Source: Salvia splendens
Lineage: Eukaryota; Streptophyta; Magnoliopsida; Lamiales; Lamiaceae
NCBI RefSeq assembly: GCF_004379255.2
Contig: NC_056035.1
Location: forward strand, 19,303,902-19,367,901
Length of the DNA: 64,000 nucleotides
Reading direction: 5' to 3'
In this document: piece by piece, positions 46,008-56,999 of the stretch
How the letters are laid out: the number at the start of each line of letters is the position of its first letter
Position numbering within the stretch: the first letter of the stretch is position 1
Program-made: the position numbers and the translations under genes
The notes under the pieces: model-generated
What the model saw: only the letters and a program-made list of their open reading frames with translations
What the model was told of the DNA's origin: nothing
Databases searched by the model: none

Positions 46008-46504
46008 TAGTATAATGGAGTATTATATTAATATTTCAATATTAAATTTTGTACTATTTATTTAAATGAATTAGATATAAATCAAAATTTTCTAGGAGTA
46101 TTAAATTCAAGAACAATTAAAATTAACTTTGAAAATTCTCATTTGAATCAATATCAATCGAGACCCCAAATAAGTTGAATAATCCAACAATTCTATTATT
46201 AGTATTTGTAAATGGCATAGCTTAAGTTTGCAGATTATTATAATGATCATTATATTTTCATAAATAATTGAATTATAAAATGTAATATGTCTCAATGTTT
46301 TGTGTATAGTGATGCTTGTAAATATTTTTATTATATTATTATTATATTGTAATGATGTCTGCATTTCGTTGATTCCGCGGTTATAGATTTTTGTCAACCC
46401 TTTAATCGAAATCAAAACCAAATTATATTTAGTTTCTCCTACACTAACTTGTCGGTTGATAACTGACCGATTAATGTAGGAATCAAAATATCCAATAACC
46501 AATA

Positions 46505-46688
46505 CTCCCACCGTCTGCCACTAGGTGTCTCATTCCTTATATATATATTAGTTTTAAATGAAATGTGAGTGAAATGAGTTGGTAGAATGTGAGACTCTAT
46601 TACCATTTATGGTAAAAGTGAACCGGGACTCCTATTCGCAGACGGACTAAAATAGAAAAACGTGACTCCTTTTCGCAGACGGATGGAG
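46505..46688. mobile_element. Stowaway-like MITE
   Basis: 184 bp with CTCCCACCGTCTGC at the left and GCAGACGGATGGAG at the right as imperfect inverted ends, flanked by TA (46503-46504 and 46689-46690). The right half carries the GACTCCT..TTCGCAGACGGA motif twice. Typical non-coding plant Stowaway. Confidence 0.75.
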
Positions 46689-46690
46689 TA

Positions 46691-47768
46691 CTTTTTATTA
46701 ATTCTGTACTTAAAAATTGTCATTATTTATTGTTATAAACAAACTCAATTTACTTAACAATAAATAATGACAATTTACTTTTTATTAAAAAATTTAATTT
46801 TTCAATAAACAATTACTGTTATGAGTTTTGAACCTAAGGATTTGATCTCCAAATGTCTTAAAATTTGTTTGACATAGACCAAGAGTGCGTACTAGAAAAA
46901 AAAATACATAAGGCGTAATTGCATGCTTATGTTATGGGCTATTGAATTTTTGGTTGATTTCTACTTAGTATCTCAAATGATCTTCAGTTGAGGATTCAAA
47001 TTGAAAATAACTGAGTAACTGAGACTTTCTATTGACTTGTGGTTTTATTTTGAACAATTATGAATTTCAATTGATCATATTTCAGTTAATGATTTCAACT
47101 GATTATTGAAGATTTCAACCGAATTGTTTTTTGTTATGGACTACACAATAATCCGTATCACAATTTTTTTATGAACCATTAAAAAATTAAGTCTATTCTA
47201 AAGATATTTAATAATAATATTTTAATATATAAATAAATACTTTTGATATTTACAGTCTTATTTCCTTAAAAAATTTGAATTAATTTTATAAAAAAAAATT
47301 CTACAATACAAAATTTACACCTATAATTTAATTTATGAGTTATTTAAATATTAACTTTAAATACAATATCTACTTTAAATTATTTCATTTATAAGAGAAT
47401 CTAAATCCACAATTACCAATTATCGAATTTTATCACCATGAATATTCTAATTTTAAAAGTAATCTTACATATAACTAAATACTAACAATAGTATAAAGCA
47501 ATAAATTAAAGTAAAAAGAAAAACTGAAAAGAAATCAACATAAAGGAAAGAATTAAGGTGTTAAGTATTTAAAGTTTTATATTTCCAAGAGGATTCAAAA
47601 CATTTAATGAAATAGTCTCTTCATTGTACTACATATATCCGTAAGGGTAGATTGGTCTCACAAAATTGATACTTTTGAGACGAACTAATTTCAAGTAAAT
47701 TAGCATTGAGTGTAGAATTGTTTTATTAATATTTCATGTTTTATGGCTAGCCATATTATGATCATTTA
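46691..47768. other. AT-rich intergenic DNA
   Basis: Very AT-rich with short open frames only. TCAATAAACAATTACTG/ATTTATTGTTAAG palindromic bits occur at about 46725-46820 but form no clear element. Nothing recognised. Confidence 0.5.
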
Positions 47769-47985
47769 GAGAATCCGCAATGGGGCGGACGATAGGTCGT
47801 CCGATGCCTCGAGCGCGCCATCATCCGCCCACTGTAGGTGCGCGGACGATGCCCGATGCATTGTCCGCGGAGGATAGGGCATCGTCCTCCCACTGTGGAC
47901 GACGCGGACGATCCAACGCGTTTTAATTTATTTTTTATTTTTTAATTCAAAAAAAAATTATTTATATAAATACCCCTACCCATAG
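47769..47985 (+). mobile_element. PIF/Harbinger end fragment H5
   Basis: Starts GAGAATCCGCAATGG after TTA (47766-47768), followed by GCGGACGATAGG / CATCGTCC subterminal repeats (to about 47930) and the ACGCGTTTTAATTT leader. It is the same subfamily as element H1 at 1305. No transposase follows and the right terminus is missing, so it is a truncated copy. Confidence 0.65.
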
Positions 47986-48659
47986 TACTTTACGCTTGGT
48001 TCTGATCCGGGAATATGGGAGTCATCAAGGCAGCAAGGCTAGTACTTTACGCTTACTGCACTACAATGCGCCATAGAAGACTCATAGAATTCTACGGAAG
48101 ATTTATACAATGTCACTTTTATGGAATGTCCTAATTAAGAATACTCATTATTAAAAACAGAAATACTTGTATCACTTATTAAAAATAGCACTGCTTTAAA
48201 ATTTCGTGCCACCCAATGAAAGTGGTCATCTTTCATGGGACAAAGAGATTATTTTATAAGAATTCTACAAAATCTCAATTGTGTATTGATAAACTCGTGA
48301 TTTTTAGTTTTTGATTAGTATATTGACGTATTAATTGTAGATTTTCATAGCTTGAACTCTGCATTTGAGTCAACTATACACCAATTGGTTGTTTTGATAA
48401 GTTTGTTAAGTTTTGAAGGAAAAAAGGGATAATATGCCGACTCCTAATTAGCCTCTAAAGGATACCAATCTCTTCGTTTTCGAAATAGCTTTACGTAGGA
48501 CTTTTGCAAGCCTCAGTCGGAGTTTTGTAGAGAAAGTTATGCTTGATTTACGAAGACCGCGCCTTGTCTAGAGATCCTACGTGGGATGGGTGACTCAAGC
48601 CAAAACTTACTCGGGCCAAATGAAAATGTTGTCCCCCTCCAGAACCTCTACCCTGCCAG
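47986..48659. other. unclassified sequence before H6
   Basis: Contains two copies of CTAGTACTTTACGCTT / ATAGTACTTTACGCTT 60 bp apart (about 47978 and 48039) and TTTAATTATTAAAAATAGCACT-type AT-rich DNA. No gene or terminus recognised. Confidence 0.4.
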
Positions 48660-48662
48660 TTA

Positions 48663-50716
48663 GAGCATCCGCAACGCATCTCTTAACCGTCTCGGTCTCG
48701 TCTCGGAGAGACGAGACGGATAAGAGACGACATTGCAGCCTTCCGTCCCGATCTCGTCTCGCCGAGCGTCTCGTCCCGAAGGGACGGCTCGAGCGATAGC
48801 TCGCCACGCGCCAGTGCCACGTGGCGAGCGCTGGCGCTAGGCGTGAGGCCCACTCGCCTGCCTGCGAGTGGGCGACGTCACGCTGACGCAATAAATCAGT
48901 TTTTAAAAAAATTGATTTTAATAAAAAATAAAAATAAAATAAAAAAATGAAAAAACGGTAATATTACCGTTTTATTACCGTTGAAATTTTAATATTTTTT
49001 CTTTTTTATTCTATAAATACTCCTCTTTCATTCTCAATTATATACACAAACACACATCTATTCTTCTCAAATCATCTCTCTTTCCTCTCTAATTTTCATC
49101 TCAAAACATTATTCTTCTCCCAAATTTAATCCATTCATGGATCCGTTTGAGCAAATGCATCGAATAATGGAAGAATCGCTAGAAGAAGATCGACGTAGGG
49201 AGGAAAAGGAAGCCGCGGTGCCTCAACGTCGATCCCGGACTTATATCCATCGTAACCGGGAGGAAACCGCCGCAAGGTTAGTACACGAATACTTCTGTGA
49301 GAACCCGGTGTGAGGAGAGACCTACTTCCGTCGCCATTTCCGCATGCGAAAACGGTTATTTCTGCATATCGCAAATACATTGGCAGCCCGGGAAGAGTTC
49401 TTCCAAGAAGGGTTCGACGCCGTTGGCCATCCCAGTCACACGACGTTCCAGAAATGTACGGCAGCAATCCGTCAGCTTGCTACTGGACAAACGGCGGATT
49501 TGTTCGACGAATACCTGCACATTGGGGAAAGCACTGGGAGAATGTGTTTGATGAACTTCTGCAAAGGCGTCCGGGCAGTCTTCACCGATGAATTCCTGAA
49601 GAAGCCAAGCACCGCAGATTGTCAGTTTCTGCTCTAACTTCACGAACAAGCGTACGGATTCCCCGGGATGCTTGGCAGAGTCGATTGCATGCATTTATAA
49701 TGGAAGAATTTCCCTGTGGCGTGGAGGGGATCATACACGAGCGGCTACAAAGGCACCCACCCCACCGTTATACTGAGGTCGTTGCCGACTACCGGCTATG
49801 GATTTGGCATGCATTTTTCGGGGTCCCCGGATCGAACAACGACATCAATGAGCTCAACCAATCCGACCTCTTTACCGACATTTTGAATGGTAAAGCGCCG
49901 GCCATCAACTTCACCGCTAACAACCGCCAGTTTAAAATGGGGTACTATCTTGCCGACGACATCTATCCGAAGTGGCCAACCTTCGTGAAGACATTCAACA
50001 GGCCGATTAAACGAAAAACAGGCTCTTTTTGCGCAGAAGCAAGAGGTTGCTCGCAAGGATGTGGAGAGAGCGTTCGGGGTTCTACAAGCTAGATTCAACA
50101 TTATCAAATCCCCAGCACGTACGTTGTTTATGGAGAATATGGTCGACATCATGTATATGTGCATAATCTTGCACAACATGATTGTCGCCGACGAAGGACC
50201 TGAGACGGGAAATTGGTTCGGCCTTGAAACCCCGGGAAGCTCTACCGCAAGTAGTCCGCCTCGCTGTGGAGTGCATCCGTCTATGCAAGATCAGTTGTCT
50301 ATTCGGGTAAGGACACGTGATTCTACCGCCCACGTCCAACTCCAGGAGGATCTAATGGAGCACATTTGGGTAAAATTTGGCAACCAGTAGACGCACATGA
50401 TCGCCATTAGACAACTATTTTTTTATTTTTTTTAGATTTTATTAATGTGGTTTTTTATTTTTTTTTTAATTTTAAGTTGTTATTTTATTTTATTTTATGA
50501 AGTGTGTTTTTATTAATTGAATTTGTTGGAAATAAAAATAAAAATGAAATTAAATGAATAGTTAAGGGATGAGATGGTTAAAAGACGGTTAAGAGATTGA
50601 GGGTTGCAGATGTTGTCTCTTAGTTAAGAGGTGGGATGACAAGTACAGTGGGGCCCATGGATAGTGAAGAGATGAGACGGTTAAGAGACGAATAAGAGGC
50701 AGCGCTGCGGATGGCC
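48663..50716 (+). mobile_element. PIF/Harbinger element H6 (transposase only), complete
   Basis: 2054 bp; left end GAGCATCCGCAACGC, right end GCTGCGGATGGCC (GGCCATCCGCAGC inverted), with a perfect TTA duplication (48660-48662 and 50717-50719). Subterminal zones carry GTCTCGTCTC / GAGACGAGAC repeats at the left and AAGAGACGGTTAAGAG at the right. It encodes one transposase and no Myb-like partner. Confidence 0.9.
49137..50387 (+). pseudogene. PIF/Harbinger transposase, broken
   Basis: ATG 49137 (MDPFEQMHRIMEESLEEDRR) leads into VHEYFCENPV and a TGA at 49311-49313 in place of an expected Trp; the frame continues as TYFRRHFRMRKRLFLHIANTL and FQKCTAAIRQLATGQTADLFDEYL. A TAA near 49636 and a frameshift near 49770 follow. 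The catalytic segments are MLGRVDCMHL (first Asp), GSNNDINELNQSDLF (second Asp) and, after another shift near 50020, KDVERAFGVLQ (Glu) and CIILHNMIVADE. All three DDE residues are present, spread over three frames. Closest in this window to the transposase at 1508-2652. Confidence 0.88.
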
Positions 50717-50719
50717 TTA

Positions 50720-51384
50720 GGGTCATCCATAGACCTACTTGGGCTGGTCAAACATGCGGAAAAGTCAAAATTTGTCTTATTTTCGAGATTTTCATATCCT
50801 ACTCGTATTTGGAGACCTATGGCATGATATATAGTACATCATTCGACACGGTTTTAAGGGAATTCCTCACCGTACACACATACTACTAGAGAGAAAATAG
50901 ACTAAGAGATTAAAGAAATCAAGGAAGGATTCCCCAATCATTCCACGGAGTGTAATCGAAGCTTCCAATTGTGATTCCTTCGATTAAGGGTGTAGTTAGT
51001 TTAGTTTTATCATATTTTCTTCCATTAGTTGTTTGACTTTTGTCATGAATATGTCTGGATAAATCTTCCAATTGGTTTCTGTTTCTCTATGCATTCATTT
51101 ACTTAGTTTTTTCAATTTCTCCGGTGCATGCTTCAATTGGTGACGTGGTCATGTCGCTCACACTGTCGCTCATTTAAGGAGCGCGGTGGATCATATCTCA
51201 CGACCTGTAATATATATGGTGCTATACTGTGGGAGAGCAAACTATATCACACATCGGAGAATGAACAACTCCATTAGTATGAGGTCTTTTGGGGAGTACC
51301 CAAGAGCAAAACCGTGAGGACTTGGTTCAAAACGGACAATATCATACTAATATGGAGTTCGGGTGTGCACCACCGATCCCCGAC
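50720..51384. other. flank of the second LTR element with a conserved repeat-like segment
   Basis: From about 51230 to 51380 the sequence resembles a common dispersed plant repeat: it has CACACATCGGAGAATG, TTTTGGGGAGTACCCAAGAG, AAACCGTGAGGACTTGG, GGACAATATCATACTAATAT and GGAGTTCGGGTGTGCACC in that order. I know this segment type from many dicot genomes but cannot name its family with certainty. The LTR element inserted at its right edge. The rest is unclassified. Confidence 0.35.
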
Positions 51385-52942
51385 TGAAGTGAGAGATGTG
51401 AGCTGAATCGGATCGTGTGTGTTTCGTGTGCTTACAGGGAACACTAATATAAGTGCTCGGTCAAGACATCGAGCTTCTTAAATCCACTGGATCACTAGGT
51501 CCAGGAACCCAAGGAACACAGAGTGTTGTTGTCGTTGGACACGCTCGACTCTCCTTCAAAAATTAATCCCTCAACCCAAATTACTATTAAATTAGTATAG
51601 GGAAGTGGGGTCGATCCCACGAAGATGGATTCGTGAGTAGTGTTTAGAGACTCTGGAAACAAGCGGCTGCTGCCACGCAAAGGGTTGAGGTTTATAACAA
51701 CTACCACTAGACCTAGGCACGGAATTTAAATGTTAGACCTAAGAAACAGAATACTTGTAAAATCAGACTTCAACACCGAAAGTAACAATAGCTCGCTAGA
51801 CCGTGTAAATGGTTAACTAAATATGACTAGGAAGGAAGAATTAAAAAGTGGGGACCAGGCCATTCAAATAAGGTAAGCACAGTAAAAGCTGCAACTAACA
51901 AACTCATGCAATTTCCTATCCAACTCAGAAACGTAAATGAAGAAAACAGAGCATACTCCTAGATTCGAACAGAATATAGAAATCGGGACGCCGGAAACTC
52001 GCTACAAATCGGAAGTACATCAGATCTACATAAACTGAACGAAATGAAACGAAAACACGTAAGCTAGGCATAAAATTAAACCAACACGACTCAGATTCAC
52101 GTCGAATGCTTAATCCACTCCGGATCCAAGACATCCGAACTCAACACCCAGCACAATCAACTCCATAGCTCCGATTCTCACAGATCTACTCAAATCAACG
52201 CCAGATCCCAACAATCACAAACAACCCTACAACATAAACAAGTTAAGAACCCGATTCATCCACAAACAGACTCCATTCTCCCAGATCCAACCACAAACCT
52301 GCGATAATCTAGAAAACAACCAACTCTAACAATCCAACTCAGAATTCAAGTAATCATAATCGACACACAAAGATCAACACAGTCGACATAAACTAAAGCG
52401 AAACTTGCATAAACACAGAGAATATCCAGAAATCAAAGAGGACCGAGCCTCGAACAGCGAAGCTCGGCGAATTCAGCAGAAACGTAAACAGAAAATAAAT
52501 TGTTTCTTCGCCCTCAAGTAGGACGGTGTTGCCACCAGATCGAAAAGTGTGTAAGCTAGAATTGAAACCCAAGTATGCCCTGAATTTCCCACGAAAGAAC
52601 CCAAGTGTGTGAAGAAAAGTGAACTAAGCTACAAGCTGTTGGCGAGGTCTCCAACCGAGAAGATCCCTCCAGCGTGCATGCTTCTCTCTTTTATAGACGC
52701 TGACATAACCTTCTAGAGTCTTCGTAGAAATCTCTATTCTACCCTTCAACTCAGAGGCTTCCTCCGTCGAGCAATTTTCCGCATAATGTCCACTCTTTCG
52801 CCTTCTTCCTAGGTCCACGCAACTGTCTCCCTTCTTTGCTGGACCTGGTGAAAATCTTCACACACCTGGCTTAAAACGCGTGTTAGACCCAGAAATTTCA
52901 CAAATTAAAGCCCTAGACCTATGCATGAAATTAGCCTTATCA
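51385..52942 (-). repeat. 3' LTR of the second Athila-like element
   Basis: 1558 bp; on the element strand it starts TGATAAGGC (52942 inward) and ends CACTTCA (51385). The first element's LTR also begins TGATAAGG, but the rest is different. TATA box CTATAAAAGAGAG lies at 52688-52696. The preceding base CCGAC (51380-51384) would be one copy of the target duplication. Confidence 0.92.
52688..52695 (-). promoter_or_regulatory. LTR TATA box
   Basis: TATAAAAG on the element strand within the 3' LTR copy, about 250 bp from the U3 start. The matching place in the 5' LTR is outside the window. Confidence 0.5.
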
Positions 52943-54114
52943 AACTGCTCACACTTAAACCATGCTTGTCCTCAAGTATGAAAGACAAGAAAATGAAATA
53001 AGGCGAATTTCAATGCACGGTTCCCAAGAACGATCCTACAAACAAGATTTAACAAAAACACAAACCTAGACCTAGAAAACTAACAGACTCAGAAAAGAAA
53101 ATAACACACAAAGAACACAAAACACAACACATAATCATGCACTAGCTTCAACTTTTAGGCGACTGTCCCCACAAGCTTAAGTCTTCTCCGATCGTCTACA
53201 GTCTCCAAATCCTCCTTCTTCCTTCGTCAACCCCAACGGTTCGTCAGTTTGTCAAGAAACCTATGGATTCCCTAGCGGTTAGGTTTGCTCGATCACTCAT
53301 TCCTCACCAGGGATGTTAGGACCAAAAACGCTCCAAGGTAAGTTACACCACTGATGCGTTGGGTTATGAGAGTTTCCCCTTTTTATTATCTCCCCTCTTT
53401 TCTAGGTAAGGCAAATATTTCCTAGGTCAGGTAATTTTTACTTCCTGCCCTTAGATAATTAAGCTCCTTTTTCTCTTCTTTTATTTTCCCCCTGGACTTC
53501 GTCCAGCTTACACCTCCCCTTTTCTTTTCTCCTGGACTTCGTCCAGCTTATACCACCTTTTCCTGGACTTCGTCCAGCTTATACCTCCTTTTTTCCTGGA
53601 CTTCGTCCAGCTTATACCACCTTTTCCTGGACTTCATCCAGCTTATTCCTCCTTAACCCATTTTTTCTCCTTTATACTCTACTCCCTAAGCATCAAGTGG
53701 CTGCCCATTTTTTACAAGTTAGCTCAAAGTGTTTAGGCTTATAACTCACTTTATAGTAAGGCTGCACAGCTAGGTTATCTAAGGTATCCTCTATCGTCCT
53801 CACTTCATCCAAACCGCTTTTAGTTTATTAAGGAAGAGGGCATCAAACTTGACGTGTATCCTATCTTCAATCGCTCTCACTAAGGGAATATTTCTGCCTT
53901 ATTGTATTCACTAGCTCATGCAATACGTAACACACAGACAAGACCTAAAAAGAAAACTATAAGACTTACAGTCACAGACTGCACATATTCCCTCCCCCTC
54001 CCACTTCACTTAAGCTTGTCCCCAAGCCATCCTAGTGAAGGGGGGTAAATAGGGAAGTACGAACATGCAAAACAGAAAACCAAACAAATAAAAAACGTGC
54101 CAAAACAAACAAAC
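52943..54114 (-). other. 3' untranslated region of the second Athila-like element
   Basis: Non-coding. Next to the LTR the element strand reads GAGGACAAGCATGGTTTAAG and then TGTGAGCAGTT, the Athila-type pre-LTR motif and polypurine-tract position. At 53990-54002 it has GGGAGGGGGAGGG, matching the G-rich tract of the first element. The palindrome array (53491-53652) lies between them. Confidence 0.6.
53491..53652. repeat. five tandem repeats, each a small palindrome
   Basis: Five units of about 31-40 bp, each with CTGGACTTCGTCCAG (6-bp stem, 3-nt loop; the last copy has CATCCAG) followed by CTTATACC and a pyrimidine-rich spacer. Starts of the palindromes: 53492, 53532, 53563, 53596, 53627. 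They lie in the untranslated 3' region of the element; the first LTR element lacks them. Confidence 0.85.
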
Positions 54115-54234
54115 TTCTCACACTTAGACCGTACACCGGGCTAAGTGGGAGAAAGCACAACAACCAAAACCAAACATGCAAAACAGCTCAACCCCTTCTC
54201 ACACTTAGACCAGAAATTGGGCTAAGTGTGGAAA
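54115..54234 (-). other. pair of conserved stem-loops
   Basis: First: TTCTCACACTTAG (54115-54127) with CTAAGTGGGAGAA (54141-54153), one mismatch. Second: CACACTTAG (54200-54208) with CTAAGTGTG (54222-54230), extended by weaker pairing of TTCT and GAAA. Same sequence and place as 5999-6157 in the first element, 120-240 nt after the last stop codon. Confidence 0.75.
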
Positions 54235-54349
54235 GTAGCAACACATATGTACAGAGCAAGCATGCTGGCACAAAACATTAAAACAAACAAAATGCAGAAA
54301 CAGAAAGCAATAAAAGACGAAAAGTAAAAGGTACTTGGGTTGGGGGCAA

Positions 54350-56991
54350 TTAATTCGGGGTCTGGCCCCCTCGGGAGCCAGACTTGGGCGGCACAGCCTG
54401 TTGGGTCACTTTCGCTTTCTTTCTTGCCGGTGATTCCGGCTTCTCCTTCCTCTCGTCAGTCTGTCCGGGTACGGCCTTCTTCAAGGTCATGGGTCTAGTA
54501 GAGGAAGAAGTGATTAGAGGCTTGGTGACTTGTGGCTGCTTCCGGATAGATAGATCTCCTGGACTTGGCGCCCTGGGTCCGCCACTAGGTCCAGGAAGTA
54601 ATATTGGTGCGTCCGGGAATTTCTCGCGCAACCACTTCATCATTGCCATCATTAACGTGACACCCTCCGTCATCTTCTCAGTGCATCGGGTCGACATTGC
54701 CACCAGATCAGAAACGCGCCCCTTGAGGGCCACCATTTCCTCCCTAACCGTCCGAACCTCCGATCTCAGTTCTACCATTCCCGTTCGTACTCCGGCAACT
54801 TCCTTCCTTACTCTCTCAGCTTCACCACTGTCTTTTCCTTTACCCCGCAGAGCCACAATCCCTTCCATAACTTTTTGAATCTCGGATCTCATCCAACTGA
54901 CTTCCTTTCTCATCGCATCCACCTCCACCACTGGCTTCCTGGCTTCACCTGCATCAGCAACATCCTTCACACCCGCCACCTCTTGTTCCTGTTTGATCTG
55001 GGCCTCCGATTTACCAACCTCGTAAAAACAGACATCCCTCTTGTGCATGATTAGCAGCCCCTTGTTGAAGAAGTACTCCATATTGAAAACCTCGGGAGGT
55101 AGACACATATTCACCTCCCGGCAAGCTTTGTGGATCTTCATAATCACATTGCGCTGCAGATAAGCTCCCAGAAGGTGGCATGTGTATAGATGCCGGGAGG
55201 GATTGGCAGTTACTTGGTGGCAGGCTTGAGCTAACCAGTAGCCCAAATGAACACGTACACCCGTGGCCATGCACCAGGTAAAGTATAGGTCGGCGGTTGT
55301 CAAGGCGGTGTTGGCTGTGCCCATCAGGTTGTAGCTAATGAAGGTTTGGGTGAACCTCAGAACCCTGTCTTCGATGTGGTGAGCCTTCGAACAACTAGTT
55401 TTAAATTGACCCACCCTCGGATGAGTCAAGAACTCCCATGCGCTCTGCGCTTTGAAACCTGGCGTGAGTTTTGGTGGACCAACCATTCTCTCATTCCATA
55501 AACCTTCGTCATCTTCCGTACGCGTTAGCAGACCCAACCGTAGAGTCCACTCCCTGATGCTCATCATATGCTCTTCATTGAAGAGCCTGAAGTTAATGGA
55601 ATCGGCATCCAAGTCGGTGGTGGATTTAAACTGGAAAGTCGAGAAAAATTCTCGTGCCACGTCTATCGGAACCTCAAGGGTGCTACGCTTTAGCAACCAG
55701 TCAAAGCCGATTGCCTCTATATACCCCCGAAACACGTCATTGCTTGAGATCCCCTTGAGCTCTGTTGAATCGTACTTCTTTCCCGATTTGGCATGTTTCC
55801 CCACGGTACTCTTCTCTGCATATACCGCTGTACGTTTTGGGTCATCAAACTTCCCCATCGCATTCAGCAGTTCCTTAGTTATCCAGATTTCTTTCGGCTC
55901 AAAATTGAGCTCCACTCCTTGATCTTCCTCGGAGTCACTGGACTCATTAGGGCCTTCCGACTCGGCATCGGACGATATTTTAGCAGGTGGAGAGGGAGAA
56001 TGGTCGGCGGACTTCTCTCTCGCTTTCTTGGTCGAGGAAGGAGCGATCTGCTTCCCCTTCCTCTTCCTCTCGAACGCGCGTCGGCGCTCCTCCTCCTCGC
56101 TCTCCTTTGCGTCAGGTCTGGGAGAATCTGCCTGCTCAGGTGCTGCGGCCCCTCGACCCAGCATGTCCTCCTCCGTCTGCTGGACGGTTTCGTCTATCTC
56201 ATCAAGCAGACTCTGACGAGCCCGCCTCCTTGCTTCCCTTGCGTTTACCGGTGAATCGGTCCCATCAGGGACATCAGTCAGATCCACCATTAGAGTCATC
56301 CCGTCGTCGACGGGTTCCTGTGCCCTTTGGGCTTCTTCCTTCCCAATCAATGGGGTTGCCCCCTCGATGTAAACAGGGGTCTCTACCCCACCCGGACTTC
56401 TCGTAATAAATTGGGCTTCGGTGCCCTCAACCACTTCCGGGGTTTCCCCCTCAACCAACTCTGAGGTTTCCCCCTCAACCAACTCCTCCAAAACAGGGGT
56501 TTCCTCCTCTTTAAACTCATTCACAACAAGGGTTTCCCCCTGTCAATGACTATTAGTAACAGTAGAAAGACCCACCCCCACAGATTCAGACAGGGTGTCT
56601 CTCTCAACAAAATCCACGGCGGCAGATAAAGGATTTTCCTCCTCAGTGACAGAACCTAACCTAGGCTTACTTACGGCCAACAACTCCAACCCCGCGGTTA
56701 GATCTGCTTCTTCTTCGCGAGATTCTGCGGTGGTTGGTTCTTGAGCAGTGACGGCTTCTTCTGGTACATCGGTGATGGGTTCTGTGGCAGCCACCGGTTT
56801 GGGTGTTGAAACTCCTAAAGTTCCCGGTTGTGATACGGCAGATGTAGAAACGGCTGGTGCAGATTTCCCCATTACCGCCGCGAACATGGCAAATCTGGTC
56901 CCCCAAATTTTTGTAGTATATCCGCCATAAATGCCGCCGCACTTGAATCGGCGGATCCTGAAGTGTTTCCGGTAGTCGGCTTGTTATCCAT
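54350..56991 (-). pseudogene. Athila-type 3' ORF protein (after pol)
   Basis: A 724-codon open stretch (56524-54350) is extended upstream through a TGA (56543-56545) to 56887 and, after one frameshift, to the likely start at 56991 (MDNKPTTGNTSGS). The protein has a long acidic, Ser/Pro-rich N-terminus with basic clusters (ERKRKGKQIAPSSTKKARE), then a globular domain at about residues 220-520 of the open stretch (GYIEAIGFDWLLKRSTLEV, FRLFNEEHMMSIREWTLRLG, GYWLAQACHQVTANPSRHLY). It resembles the plant retrotransposon ORF-1 / putative plant transposon protein domain. A coiled coil at about 555-650 (VRTVREEMVALKGRVSDLV) and a basic Ser/Pro tail follow. I see no signal peptide or transmembrane segment, so calling it envelope-like is not supported. 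Function unknown. Confidence 0.75.
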
Positions 56992-56999
56992 GAAGAAAT

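Noticed and set aside
48570..48610. 5S rRNA-like motif (GGGATGGGTGACTC)
   Set aside because: Only a short match; the internal control region and the rest of a 5S gene are absent.
54384..56406. Several plus-strand frames over the 3' ORF of the second LTR element
   Set aside because: Antisense shadows of a compositionally biased gene; the minus-strand frame has the family-like domain.
54350..56991. Envelope (env-like) gene
   Set aside because: The position fits Athila env-like ORFs, but I see no signal peptide, transmembrane helix or glycosylation-rich ectodomain; a coiled coil and basic clusters suggest an intracellular protein.
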